From Gottfriedia sp049568075 (GTDB lineage Bacteria; Bacillota; Bacilli; Bacillales; Bacillaceae_G), in assembly GCA_049568075.1 (NCBI GenBank), contig CP144911.1: 64,000 nucleotides of DNA. One strand, 5' to 3'. The notes beneath the pieces were generated by a model, which saw only the letters and a list, made by a program, of their open reading frames with translations, ran no database searches and was not told the DNA's origin. The position numbers were made by a program, and so were the translations under genes. Numbering within the stretch: position 1 is the first letter of the stretch; each line of letters starts with the position of its first letter. Below, one piece after another: positions 36,868 to 44,941 of the stretch.

Positions 36868-37440
36868 TTAATCATGCCCTTTTGATAAACCATTTAGGAT
36901 ATAAAAGTTAAATAACTCAGTAATTTTTTTAGGACTTAGTGCTTCGTGCTCTTTCTCCCAATCGATTTTAAGTGTGGTATAAAGTCGAAACATTACTAAA
37001 GCGGTTATTTCGGGATCACATTCAACAATTTCTTTCTTTGCAATTGCCTCTTCAATTTTTTTCTGTATGTAGAGAATGATTGAATGATTCAATCGTCTTA
37101 AAGCATCATGTACGATAGTTGTTCCCATTTCTTTTTGTTCCTGAAGTAACTTTATTGTTAATTCATGTTCATTATGAAAGGCAATAAAAACTTCAATTCC
37201 TTTATGTGCTTTTTCGATGAATGAATCTTCATCACGAATGGATTGTTCTGCTAAAAATTTCATTTCAGTAATCAAATTATTGATGATTTCATCAAACAAC
37301 TCTTCTTTATTTTTGAAGAAAGTATAGATTGTTCCCTTTCCAACATTTGCCTGTTTTGCGATTTGACTCATTGTAGTTGCTTTATAGCCAAAGATGGTAA
37401 ATGACTTTGTGGCAGCTTGTAAAATATTTTGCTTTTTCAA
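36868..37440 (-). CDS. TetR-family transcriptional regulator
   Basis: 190 residues from a TTG with GAGGTG 6 bases upstream; a longer open frame has no site. The DNA-binding domain is clear: ILQAATKSFTIFGYKATTMS, then QIAKQANVGKGTIYTFFKNK EELFDEI. The C-terminal ligand domain is not assignable. Heads the operon with the GNAT gene; an inverted repeat in front of it is a likely own operator. Confidence 0.9.
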   Translation of the reverse strand: MKKQNILQAATKSFTIFGYKATTMSQIAKQANVGKGTIYTFFKNKEELFDEIINNLITEMKFLAEQSIRDEDSFIEKAHKGIEVFIAFHNEHELTIKLLQEQKEMGTTIVHDALRRLNHSIILYIQKKIEEAIAKKEIVECDPEITALVMFRLYTTLKIDWEKEHEALSPKKITELFNFYILNGLSKGHD

Positions 37441-37471
37441 AAAACTCACCTCAAATTCTCTTTTTAACCAA

Positions 37472-37496
37472 TTGACCACTTCGAACTTTTGGTCAA
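37472..37496. promoter_or_regulatory. Candidate TetR operator (inverted repeat)
   Basis: TTGACCA (37472-37478) and TGGTCAA (37490-37496) form perfect 7-base arms around 11 bases, 32 bases before the TetR start codon. This is the size and place expected for TetR self-repression. Confidence 0.6.
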
Positions 37497-37608
37497 TATA
37501 AAAATCACTTTACCATATTGTTTAACCCTCATCAAACGAATTATTTAACTATTCTAAGAACTAATAGTAACTAAACTTGATAAAATCCAACCCCAAAAAC
37601 CTGAACAC

Positions 37609-37644
37609 TTAAAAAAAGGAAGAAGCAAGGGCTTCTTCCTTTTC
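37609..37644 (-). terminator. Terminator after the coxA-like gene
   Basis: AAAGGAAGAAGC pairs with GCTTCTTCCTTT around a short loop, followed by T-run on the minus strand. Confidence 0.9.
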
Positions 37645-37661
37645 AATGTAAAAATTTGTTT

Positions 37662-38435
37662 TTATCGGTTTGGATTAGTTGCATCCTTAACATCATTTTT
37701 TACATTACGATACATATGTTTAACATTTTCTTTTGTATCGTATAATACATTTTTAGTGGCATTAGGAACATTATTTGTAATGTTATTTAAATTATTTCTT
37801 ATTGTACCATCGAATGTTACATATACTTTTTTACCACTCGTGTATGGTGATAAAGCGTCTTTGATTTTAGATCTAAATGCGCTTTCATCAACATTTTTAT
37901 TTACTAAATCTACTGCAACTAGAACTTGATCACCAACAGCTACCGTGTTTGCTTTGGCAACATTTGACATTTGTTCTACTCGTTTAGAAATTTGGTCAGC
38001 AAACTTTCGTTCACCAGCATTCATATTAGTATTTGTACTAATATTTGTATATGGTACAAGAGGAGCTGTGTTTAAATCGTTATTATAACGAACTTGATCC
38101 ATCGTGTAGTTTCTATTCATATTGTTAACATTTCTTCCATATGTTCCATCATGGATTACGCCATCATTAGAATACTCACTACTTAAACCTTCATTTATAC
38201 GATCATTTCCGTAGTGATTATTTTTCTTTGTGAAATAATCTTGGTTATTAGGATAGTTTACGTTTTCATAACGATCATTAACAGCATAAGGGTTTGTCGG
38301 TCTATTGAAGTTTACTTTTTCATAACCAACATTTCTTTTATGGTCATTCATGGCATTATTGTTTGTTCCACAAGCAGATAATGTTATAGCTGTTAGCACC
38401 GTACCTGTAGCAACGATAAGACCTTTTTTATTCAA
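37662..38435 (-). CDS. coxA: YhcN/YlaJ-family spore lipoprotein (CoxA-like)
   Basis: 257 residues, TTG start with GGGAGGG 7 bases upstream. Lipobox LSACG ends the signal peptide near Cys 22. The middle is Asn/Tyr rich and low complexity; the C-terminal half holds the YhcN/YlaJ domain (ANTVAVGDQVLVAVDLVN, ALSPYTSGKKVYVTFDG). In B. subtilis the spore cortex protein CoxA (YrbB) has this fold and lies next to safA, as here. The symbol is assigned by fold and position. Likely in the cortex or inner membrane of the spore. Confidence 0.78.
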   Translation of the reverse strand: MNKKGLIVATGTVLTAITLSACGTNNNAMNDHKRNVGYEKVNFNRPTNPYAVNDRYENVNYPNNQDYFTKKNNHYGNDRINEGLSSEYSNDGVIHDGTYGRNVNNMNRNYTMDQVRYNNDLNTAPLVPYTNISTNTNMNAGERKFADQISKRVEQMSNVAKANTVAVGDQVLVAVDLVNKNVDESAFRSKIKDALSPYTSGKKVYVTFDGTIRNNLNNITNNVPNATKNVLYDTKENVKHMYRNVKNDVKDATNPNR

Positions 38436-38464
38436 TATAAAACCCTCCCTTTAATTACAGCCAA

Positions 38465-38489
38465 TTGTAATACTAAAGTTGTATTACAA
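38465..38489. repeat. Perfect inverted repeat before the coxA-like gene
   Basis: TTGTAATAC (38465-38473) and GTATTACAA (38481-38489) around seven bases, 30 bases before the start codon. It could be an operator or a 5'-UTR hairpin; there is no T-run. Confidence 0.6.
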
Positions 38490-38557
38490 AGTTAGGTTGA
38501 CCTTTTTAGGTGGATTTTAAATTGTTAATTGATGGTTGGAAACTCATTTTAAGTAAA

Positions 38558-38665
38558 AAAGTAGCCTTTAAAGGCTGTTTCATGAGAATTTAATTTCTAC
38601 ACCAATTAATTCCTGTATTGAAATAGAAAATAAAAAAAAGACGATTAAAAATTAATCGCCTTTTT
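38558..38665 (-). terminator. Tandem terminators after safA
   Basis: First hairpin with GGCGATTAA/TTAATCGTC arms (about 38640-38661) and a run of eight T on the minus strand; second, AGCCTTTAAAGGCT (about 38560-38573), followed by ACTTTTTT. Between safA and the coxA-like gene, so the latter probably has its own promoter. Confidence 0.8.
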
Positions 38666-38677
38666 AAATAAAATTCT

Positions 38678-41131
38678 TTATTGTTCATCTTCCTCGAAAT
38701 ATGGCACTCCGTATGAAGACTGATTTTGTGCATAAGGAGTAAATAATTGCGAATTTGGATCAAAATAAGGTTCTGATGCATCACGATACATTGGAGTCGG
38801 TCCAGTAGCATACGGTGTAGCAACTGGTGCGCCTTGGAACTTTGGATAGTCCATAGCAGGCAATGTTTGTGGGAAGTTTTCATTTGGTCCCATATACGCT
38901 GGCAATGTTTGCGGGAAGTTTGCGTTTGGTCCCATATATGCTGGCATTGTTGCTGGGAAGTTTGCGTTTGGTCCCATATATGCTGGCATTGTTGCTGGGA
39001 AGTTTTCATTTGGTCCCATATATGCTGGTAGTGTTGCTGGGAAGTTTGCGTTTGGTCCCATATATGCTGGCATTGTTGCTGGGAAGTTTTCATTTGGTCC
39101 CATATATGCTGGTAGTGTTGCTGGGAAGTTTGCGTTTGGTCCCATATATGCTGGTAGTGTTGCTGGGAAGTTTTCATTTGGTCCCATATATGCCGGCATT
39201 GTTGCTGGGAAGTTTTCATTTGGTCCCATATATGCTGGTAATGTTTGTGGGAAGTTTCCGCTCGGTCCCATGTATGCCGGTAATGTTTGCGCTAAATTTG
39301 GATTCGGTCCCATATATGCTGGTAGTGTTTGCCCTGTATTTGGATTTGGTCCCATATACGATGGCATTGTTTGCCCAGTATTTCCTGGCATTGGCGCTGG
39401 TAATGGCATTGGCATCGCAGTTGGCGGAACTGGTGCTCCTGGTGCTCCTGGTGCTCCTGGTGCTCCTGGTGCTCCTGGTGCTCCTGGTGCTCCTCCAGTC
39501 ACTCCTGGTGCTTCTCCAGATCCTGGCAACATCGGCATAGCTCCAAAACTCGGTAATGTTGGTAATGCCCCTCCTTCTCCACGTGGATAATATGGGTATC
39601 CAGCATTTGGTCCCATATATGCTGGTAATGTTTGTGGGAAGTTTGCGTTTGGTCCCATATATGCTGGTAATGTTTGTGGGAAGTTTGCGTTTGGTCCCAT
39701 ATATGCTGGTAATGTTTGTGGGAAGTTTGCGTTTGGTCCCATATATGCTGGCATTGTTTGTGGGAAGTTTGCGTTTGGTCCCATATATGCCGGCATTGTT
39801 TGTGGGAAGTTTTCATTTGGTCCCATATATGCTGGTAACGTTTGGGCTGCGTTTGGGTTTGGTCCTACATATGCTGGTAATGTTTGGGCTGCGTTTGGAT
39901 TTGGTCCCATATATGCTGGTAATGTTTGGGCTGCGTTTGGATTCGGTCCTACATATGCTGGTAGCGTTTGAGCTGCGTTTGGATTTGGTCCTACATACGC
40001 TGGTAATGTTTGCGGTACATTCGGTCCTGCGTATGCTGGTAGTGTTTGTGGTGCATTCGGTCCCATAAACGCTGGTAATGTTTGGGCTTTATTAGTAGCT
40101 ACTGGTGATACTTGCGCATTTGGCTTTCCTGTTGCCACTGGCGATACTTGCATATTCGGTTTTCCTGTTGATACTGGTGATACTTGCATATTTGGTTTTC
40201 CTGTTGATACTGGTGACACTTGCATATTTGGTTTCCCTGTTGATACTGGTGATACTTGCATATTCGGCTTTCCAGTTGATACTGGTGATACTTGCATGTT
40301 TGGTTTCCCTGTAGATACTGGTGATACTTGCATATTCGGTTTTCCTGTTGCTACAGGTAATACTTGCTCTTTTGGTTTTCCTGTTGATATTGGTGATACT
40401 TGCACATTTGGTTTTCCTGTTGATACTGGTGATACTTGCACATTTGGTTTTCCTGTTGATACTGGTGATACTTGTTGATTTGGTTTTCCTGTTGATACAG
40501 GCGATACTTGTTGATTTGGTTTTCCTGTTTCCGCTGGCGATACTTGCGGAGTTGGTGTTGACGGAGAAACTAATGATCCTGGGAAGTAGTTCTTTTTCTC
40601 TGACATGCTTTGTCCTCCCTTGGTGTTCACATTTGATTTATTATCATTTATCGGATTTTTAACTGCCACTGGCGAAACAACTTGCGGTATGTTCGCATTT
40701 GGTTTTCCAGTTTGAACAGGAGATACTTGTTGATTCGCATTATTTGTCGCAGGTGATACAGTCGGTTTCGCAGGTGGAATAGGTACCTGAATTACAGGTT
40801 TTACTGTCGGTGTAACCTCTACATTAATATTCAAATTATTATCAACAGGCTTTGTATTCGGCATGACAGCAGGTTGTGTCTGTGCTACAGGTTGAACATT
40901 TCCTTCTTCTACCTCCAAAGCAACACTTGGTTTAGGTTGCTGTACCTCCTTTTTAGAACCTATTGGGGCTGGTTTTTCTCCCCTTTCTGGCACTTTTATT
41001 TTCATGCCAGGATAGATCATATCTGGATTACTTAGTTGGGCATTTAATTTAACTATCTCTTCGTAGTCGATGTTATATTTTTGAGCAATGCTCTTAAGGG
41101 TATCGCCCTTTATTACTATGTGAATTCTCAC
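38678..41131 (-). CDS. safA: SafA, spore coat/cortex morphogenetic protein with long repeats
   Basis: Localises to the cortex-coat interface and organises inner coat. 817 residues, far longer than the roughly 390 of B. subtilis. An N-terminal LysM domain (residues 2-48, HIVIKGDTLKSIAQKYNIDY) binds cortex peptidoglycan. Then come about 12 units of QVSPVSTGKPN (195-340), 12 units with TLPAYMGPN (345-510), a GAP triplet tract (543-568), 12 more TLPAYMGPN units (580-760) and a Tyr-rich tail. GTG start with GGAGGGG. An internal ATG at residue 176 has its own GGGAGG site. Sigma-E promoter upstream. The identification is by LysM start, place and composition. Confidence 0.92.
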   Translation of the reverse strand: MRIHIVIKGDTLKSIAQKYNIDYEEIVKLNAQLSNPDMIYPGMKIKVPERGEKPAPIGSKKEVQQPKPSVALEVEEGNVQPVAQTQPAVMPNTKPVDNNLNINVEVTPTVKPVIQVPIPPAKPTVSPATNNANQQVSPVQTGKPNANIPQVVSPVAVKNPINDNKSNVNTKGGQSMSEKKNYFPGSLVSPSTPTPQVSPAETGKPNQQVSPVSTGKPNQQVSPVSTGKPNVQVSPVSTGKPNVQVSPISTGKPKEQVLPVATGKPNMQVSPVSTGKPNMQVSPVSTGKPNMQVSPVSTGKPNMQVSPVSTGKPNMQVSPVSTGKPNMQVSPVATGKPNAQVSPVATNKAQTLPAFMGPNAPQTLPAYAGPNVPQTLPAYVGPNPNAAQTLPAYVGPNPNAAQTLPAYMGPNPNAAQTLPAYVGPNPNAAQTLPAYMGPNENFPQTMPAYMGPNANFPQTMPAYMGPNANFPQTLPAYMGPNANFPQTLPAYMGPNANFPQTLPAYMGPNAGYPYYPRGEGGALPTLPSFGAMPMLPGSGEAPGVTGGAPGAPGAPGAPGAPGAPGAPVPPTAMPMPLPAPMPGNTGQTMPSYMGPNPNTGQTLPAYMGPNPNLAQTLPAYMGPSGNFPQTLPAYMGPNENFPATMPAYMGPNENFPATLPAYMGPNANFPATLPAYMGPNENFPATMPAYMGPNANFPATLPAYMGPNENFPATMPAYMGPNANFPATMPAYMGPNANFPQTLPAYMGPNENFPQTLPAMDYPKFQGAPVATPYATGPTPMYRDASEPYFDPNSQLFTPYAQNQSSYGVPYFEEDEQ
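38850..39390 (-). repeat. safA repeat block 2 (14-residue units, about 42 bases)
   Basis: Twelve TLPAYMGPN or TMPAYMGPN units plus a truncated last one, mostly 14 residues apart with linkers ENFPA, ANFPA or ANFPQ. Neighbouring units are almost identical in DNA, a sign of recent expansion. Confidence 0.9.
39432..39494 (-). repeat. Seven perfect 9-base units coding Gly-Ala-Pro
   Basis: GGTGCTCCT is repeated seven times without error on the plus strand, giving a collagen-like (GAP)n stretch in SafA. Identical codons make it prone to slippage. Confidence 0.95.
39600..40090 (-). repeat. safA repeat block 1 (TLPAYMGPN units)
   Basis: Twelve units; the first use linkers PNAAQ, the later ones ANFPQ, so two subtypes have expanded separately. 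Confidence 0.9.
40100..40560 (-). repeat. safA 33-base repeats (QVSPVSTGKPN)
   Basis: About twelve 11-residue units plus a partial one; the middle six are identical at protein level (NMQVSPVSTGKP). A related single unit lies nearer the N-terminus. Confidence 0.9.
40604..40619 (-). promoter_or_regulatory. Internal ribosome binding site and start in safA
   Basis: GGGAGG (40614-40619) is 7 bases before an in-frame ATG (40604-40606) that would begin a 642-residue product MSEKKNYFPG. B. subtilis safA makes a short form, C30, from such an internal start after the LysM part. Confidence 0.7.
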
Positions 41132-41188
41132 CTTTTCCCCTCCTGACCAATTGCCTCTACGTTGGATTGTACATTAGTACCTCACAAC

Positions 41189-41217
41189 AATGTATGTCTG
41201 AATATTTGTATTTATGA
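41189..41217 (-). promoter_or_regulatory. Sigma-E promoter of safA
   Basis: TCATAAA (41211-41217), 14 bases, CATACATT (41189-41196) on the minus strand; the -10 box matches the sigma-E consensus fully. About 58 bases before the GTG. safA is sigma-E dependent in B. subtilis. Confidence 0.75.
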
Positions 41218-41283
41218 TAGAAGGTATTTTAATTTATGACGAGTAAGCTTGTATAAGTATTTACTTTATTCTTGTTTTTTCTA

Positions 41284-41325
41284 TAAAAAAAATCATTTAG
41301 CTCAGAATGAACTAAATGATTTTAA
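41284..41325 (-). terminator. Terminator after nadA
   Basis: AAAATCATTTAG pairs with CTAAATGATTTT (12 bp) followed by a run of T on the minus strand; closes nadB-nadC-nadA. Confidence 0.92.
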
Positions 41326-41344
41326 TTTTTTTGCTATTTAATTT

Positions 41345-42457
41345 TTAAGCAAGCTCAAGCATTTTATCTAATGCTTTAACTGCATCTTTTGCAGTTTGCT
41401 TATCTACTGTAATAATATTTTGAATGTTACCTTTTTCGATATTTTCTAAAGACCATAATAAATGTGGTAAATCGATACGATTCATCGTTAAGCAAGGACA
41501 CATAAACGGATTTAATGAAATGATCTCCTTATCAGGATGATTTTTAATAATTCTTTGAACTAGGTTCATTTCAGTTCCAATTGCCCATTTACTTCCTGCA
41601 GGAGCAGCTTCAATTTGGTCAATAATATATTTAGTAGATCCATTGTCATCACTTGCTGCTACAACTTCTCTAGAACATTCTGGATGCACAATAATTCTCA
41701 TATCTGGATGATTTTTTCGTACATTCTCAATATTTTTCACTGTAAAATTCTCATGAACAGAGCAGTGACCTTTCCAAAGTATTACTTTGATGTTATTTAG
41801 ATCATCACCCTCATATTCTAAAGTGTCCGTTATTGGATTCCAAATCGCCATATGCTCTAACGGTACACCTAATTCAAATGCTGTGTTTCTACCTAAATGT
41901 TGATCGGGTAGGAACAAAATACGTTCCTTTTGTGTAAAAGCCCACGAAACAACTTTTTTAGCATTAGATGATGTTACGGTTGCTCCATCATTTCTACCGA
42001 CAAACGCTTTAATAGCAGCAGTTGAATTAACATATGTTAACGGTAAAATTGTGTCTCCGAAAAGCTTCTGTAACTCTACCCATGCACGATCAGTTTGATG
42101 GTGATCTGCCATATCTGCCATTGAACAGCCTGCTCTCATATCAGGTAAAATAACAATCTGTTCGTCTTCTGTTAAAATATCTGCGGTCTCTGCCATAAAA
42201 TGTACACCACAGAATACGATATATTTCGCTTTTTTATTATTAGCAGCAACTTGAGCAAGTTGTAGAGAATCTCCAGTCGAATCTGAAAAAACTACAACTT
42301 CTTCCTTTTGATAATGATGACCTGGAATGAAAAGAGCATCACCTAATCTCTCTTTTATATCTTTTACTCTTTTTTCCATTTCCTCAGTTGATAATGTATA
42401 GTATTCATCAGGAATTTGATATCCTTCATTTTTTTGTATCATATCTAAAACGTTCAT
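41345..42457 (-). CDS. nadA: Quinolinate synthase NadA
   Basis: Fe-S enzyme condensing iminoaspartate with dihydroxyacetone phosphate to quinolinate. 370 residues (368 in B. subtilis), the longer Bacillus type. Cluster-ligand candidates are in CSMADMADHH, HPECSREVV and FMCPCLTMNR. GGAG lies 8 bases before the ATG; an in-frame GTG within that site was rejected. The cluster probably gets sulfur from the desulfurase encoded divergently. Confidence 0.97.
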   Translation of the reverse strand: MNVLDMIQKNEGYQIPDEYYTLSTEEMEKRVKDIKERLGDALFIPGHHYQKEEVVVFSDSTGDSLQLAQVAANNKKAKYIVFCGVHFMAETADILTEDEQIVILPDMRAGCSMADMADHHQTDRAWVELQKLFGDTILPLTYVNSTAAIKAFVGRNDGATVTSSNAKKVVSWAFTQKERILFLPDQHLGRNTAFELGVPLEHMAIWNPITDTLEYEGDDLNNIKVILWKGHCSVHENFTVKNIENVRKNHPDMRIIVHPECSREVVAASDDNGSTKYIIDQIEAAPAGSKWAIGTEMNLVQRIIKNHPDKEIISLNPFMCPCLTMNRIDLPHLLWSLENIEKGNIQNIITVDKQTAKDAVKALDKMLELA

Positions 42458-42481
42458 TGTCCCCACTCCAATCCCTCTTTA

Positions 42482-43309
42482 TTACAAGTAGAAGCTTATA
42501 TCTAATGCTTTTGCCGAATGTGTTAAACAGCCTAAAGAAATAACATTTACACCACAGTTTTGAAAACTTGCTAAATTATCTAAAGTAATTCCACCAGAAG
42601 CTTCTGTTACAATCGTTTCTGGAACAAGCTTAACGAATTCTTTTATTTCATCTGGAGTACGATTATCAAACATAATGACATCTGCACCAGCTTCAATGGC
42701 TTGAAGAACTTGATCTTTGTTTTCTGTCTCGACTTCAATTTTGACCATATGACCTAATTTATGACGTAATGAATCTACTGCATTTTTAATTGAACCTGCG
42801 TAAGCAATATGATTATCTTTCAGCATCACTGCATCATATAAGCCGAAACGATGGTTTGAGCCTCCACCACAAGTAACTGCATACTTATCAAACAAACGTA
42901 AACCTGGCATCGTTTTTCTTGTATCAACAAGTTTGATTTTCTCGTCGTTTAATGTTTCAACTGCTTTTGAAGTAAGCGTTGCAATCCCACTCATTCGTTG
43001 TAAAAGATTAAGCATAACTCTTTCACCTGATAATAACACTTGAACTGGTCCTTCTACTTCCGCAAGGAGCTGCCCTGCCTGAACAGTTTCACCATCTTTA
43101 ACGTGCAGTGTTACTTTTATATCTTCATGAAGTAATTTATAAGTTATTTCGATTAAATCAGTACCAGCAATTACTCCATCTGCTTTTGCAAGTACTTTTC
43201 CAGTTGTTCTTTCATGCATTGGAAAAATATGAATTGAGGATAGATCTCCTTCTCCAATATCCTCTAGTAAAAATTGCTCAATCATTTTTTTAGCTTTTAA
43301 TGTATTCAT
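42482..43309 (-). CDS. nadC: Nicotinate-nucleotide pyrophosphorylase NadC
   Basis: Converts quinolinate and PRPP to nicotinate mononucleotide. 275 residues. DTRKTMPGLRLFDKYAVTCGG and RFGLYDAVMLKDNHI, the substrate-binding signatures, are intact, as is the C-terminal GGITLDN barrel motif. AGGAGAG precedes the ATG. Between nadB (12 bases) and nadA (24 bases) in one operon. Confidence 0.97.
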   Translation of the reverse strand: MNTLKAKKMIEQFLLEDIGEGDLSSIHIFPMHERTTGKVLAKADGVIAGTDLIEITYKLLHEDIKVTLHVKDGETVQAGQLLAEVEGPVQVLLSGERVMLNLLQRMSGIATLTSKAVETLNDEKIKLVDTRKTMPGLRLFDKYAVTCGGGSNHRFGLYDAVMLKDNHIAYAGSIKNAVDSLRHKLGHMVKIEVETENKDQVLQAIEAGADVIMFDNRTPDEIKEFVKLVPETIVTEASGGITLDNLASFQNCGVNVISLGCLTHSAKALDISFYL

Positions 43310-43321
43310 GCATTTCTCTCC

Positions 43322-44803
43322 TCAAATATTAGCTGTTTGATCGATATATTCTATAAAATGTGAGCCGATGCTTTCTTTTCTTCTTATTGCAGCTTCTGCT
43401 ATTAGTTTTCCAGTAATTAGCATATTGTATCTTTCTATTTCCTCTTTGTTCATCGGGCGTGTATCAACTGTTTTAGATTCTAAGAAGTAAGAAAAATAGG
43501 TGATTGCTTTAGTTAAATCGTCTTCTTTTCTTACAATACCGATATACTTCATCATTATTTCTTTAATTTCATCTTTTGTAGGTAATGTTCTAAATCTTGG
43601 TAACATGTATTTTGGCAGATTCTCATTTATTTTAGCTAAAGGAAGGTCAGCAATAAATTTCGCAACCTTTTTACCAAACACAATCCCTTCCAATAAAGAA
43701 TTACTTGCGAGTCGATTTGCACCATGCACACCTGTACAAGCAACCTCTCCTACTGCATACAATCCAGGTATTGTCGTTTCTCCATTTGCAGATGTCTTTA
43801 CCCCACCCATGTGGAAATGTGCGCCAGGAACAACAGGAATCAATCCTTTTTCTAGATCAATTCCATTATTAATAAGATTGGCAGTAATTGTTGGAAAACG
43901 TTGTTCAAATCCATCAATCATTTCAATCGATAAATAGATTTCTTCCCCGTTTTGCATTTCATTAAAAATCGCCCTACTAACAACATCTCTTGGTGCTAAA
44001 TCTTCAAAAGGATGAATTCCTTTCATAATGCGACGACCAGTTTTCGTAACTAAAAAAGCTCCTTCGCCTCTAACAGCTTCTGATACTAGACCTTTACATG
44101 CCCCATTAATGTAAAGCATGGTTGGATGAAATTGAATAAACTCCAAATCTGCCATCTCACAACCTGCTCGAAATGCCATAGCAATTCCATCTCCGGTTAT
44201 GGCCCTATTATTGGAACTAAATTGATACATTGCCCCAATACCGCCAGTTGCCAAAAGTGTTGTGTTTGCAAAACAGGATTCTAATTCCCCATTTTCATTA
44301 AGTATATAAACACCCTTACATATTCCATCTTGTATGATTAAATCAATTACCATTTCATGTTCTATAATCGTTATTTTATCTTTTAACCGAGCATAGATAG
44401 TTTCAACTAAATGCTTTCCAGTGGCATCTCCGCCAGAATGTAAAATTCTATTTTTCCGATGCGCTCCTTCTCTACCAAGATGAAATTGACCTAATTCATC
44501 TTTATCAAACTCCATGCCAATAGAAACAAGATCCTTCATAGACGTTGTTCCGTTCTTTACTAGTTCTTCTACTGCTTCTATATTATTTACATTACAACCC
44601 GCTTCGAGCGTATCTTGTTTATGAAGTTCCCAAGAATCATCATCAGACATTACAGCTGCAATTCCACCTTGTGCAAGCATCGAATTGCTGTCCCAAATTT
44701 TTTTCTTTGTGAATAGAATCACATTTTTAGACTGACAAATTTCCTCAGCAGCCATTAAAGCAGCAATCCCACTGCCAATAATGACAACGTCTGCAGTTCG
44801 CAT
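43322..44803 (-). CDS. nadB: L-aspartate oxidase NadB
   Basis: FAD enzyme oxidising aspartate to iminoaspartate, first step of NAD synthesis. 493 residues. FAD motif VVIIGSGIAALMAAEE at the N-terminus; SMLAQGGIAAVMSDDDS and the active-site HRKNRILHSGGDATGK follow, and GVHGANRLASNSLLEG near the end. GGAGGGGG precedes the chosen ATG. Opens the nadBCA operon, facing nifS over 138 bases. Confidence 0.97.
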   Translation of the reverse strand: MRTADVVIIGSGIAALMAAEEICQSKNVILFTKKKIWDSNSMLAQGGIAAVMSDDDSWELHKQDTLEAGCNVNNIEAVEELVKNGTTSMKDLVSIGMEFDKDELGQFHLGREGAHRKNRILHSGGDATGKHLVETIYARLKDKITIIEHEMVIDLIIQDGICKGVYILNENGELESCFANTTLLATGGIGAMYQFSSNNRAITGDGIAMAFRAGCEMADLEFIQFHPTMLYINGACKGLVSEAVRGEGAFLVTKTGRRIMKGIHPFEDLAPRDVVSRAIFNEMQNGEEIYLSIEMIDGFEQRFPTITANLINNGIDLEKGLIPVVPGAHFHMGGVKTSANGETTIPGLYAVGEVACTGVHGANRLASNSLLEGIVFGKKVAKFIADLPLAKINENLPKYMLPRFRTLPTKDEIKEIMMKYIGIVRKEDDLTKAITYFSYFLESKTVDTRPMNKEEIERYNMLITGKLIAEAAIRRKESIGSHFIEYIDQTANI

Positions 44804-44861
44804 AGTTGCCCCCTCCATTTACAGTACATCTATTTAAATTTTATCTTATAGATAAAAAAGC

Positions 44862-44871
44862 TGTCTTGACA
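44862..44871. promoter_or_regulatory. Candidate NiaR operator over the nifS promoter
   Basis: TGTCTTGACA is a near palindrome (TGTC/GACA) in the nadB-nifS gap. TTGACA within it could be the -35 box of nifS, with TAAACT 18 bases downstream as -10. The niacin repressor encoded two genes away is known to control both divergent units in B. subtilis; the exact site is my inference. Confidence 0.5.
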
Positions 44872-44941
44872 CCTATATTTACATATATTTAAACTAATGA
44901 CAAGAAATTTTTTTTTAATGAGTAAAAAAGGAGACTTTAAT

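Noticed and set aside
38850..40560. Regularly spaced repeats in safA looking like a CRISPR array
   Set aside because: The units are 33 or 42 bases in steady coding frame with no unique spacers; they code for SafA.
38863..40662. Several long reading frames on the plus strand, and shifted frames on the minus strand, inside safA
   Set aside because: They are side effects of the in-frame repeats: a repeat without stops in one frame is often open in others. They lack ribosome binding sites and their products are simple repeats.
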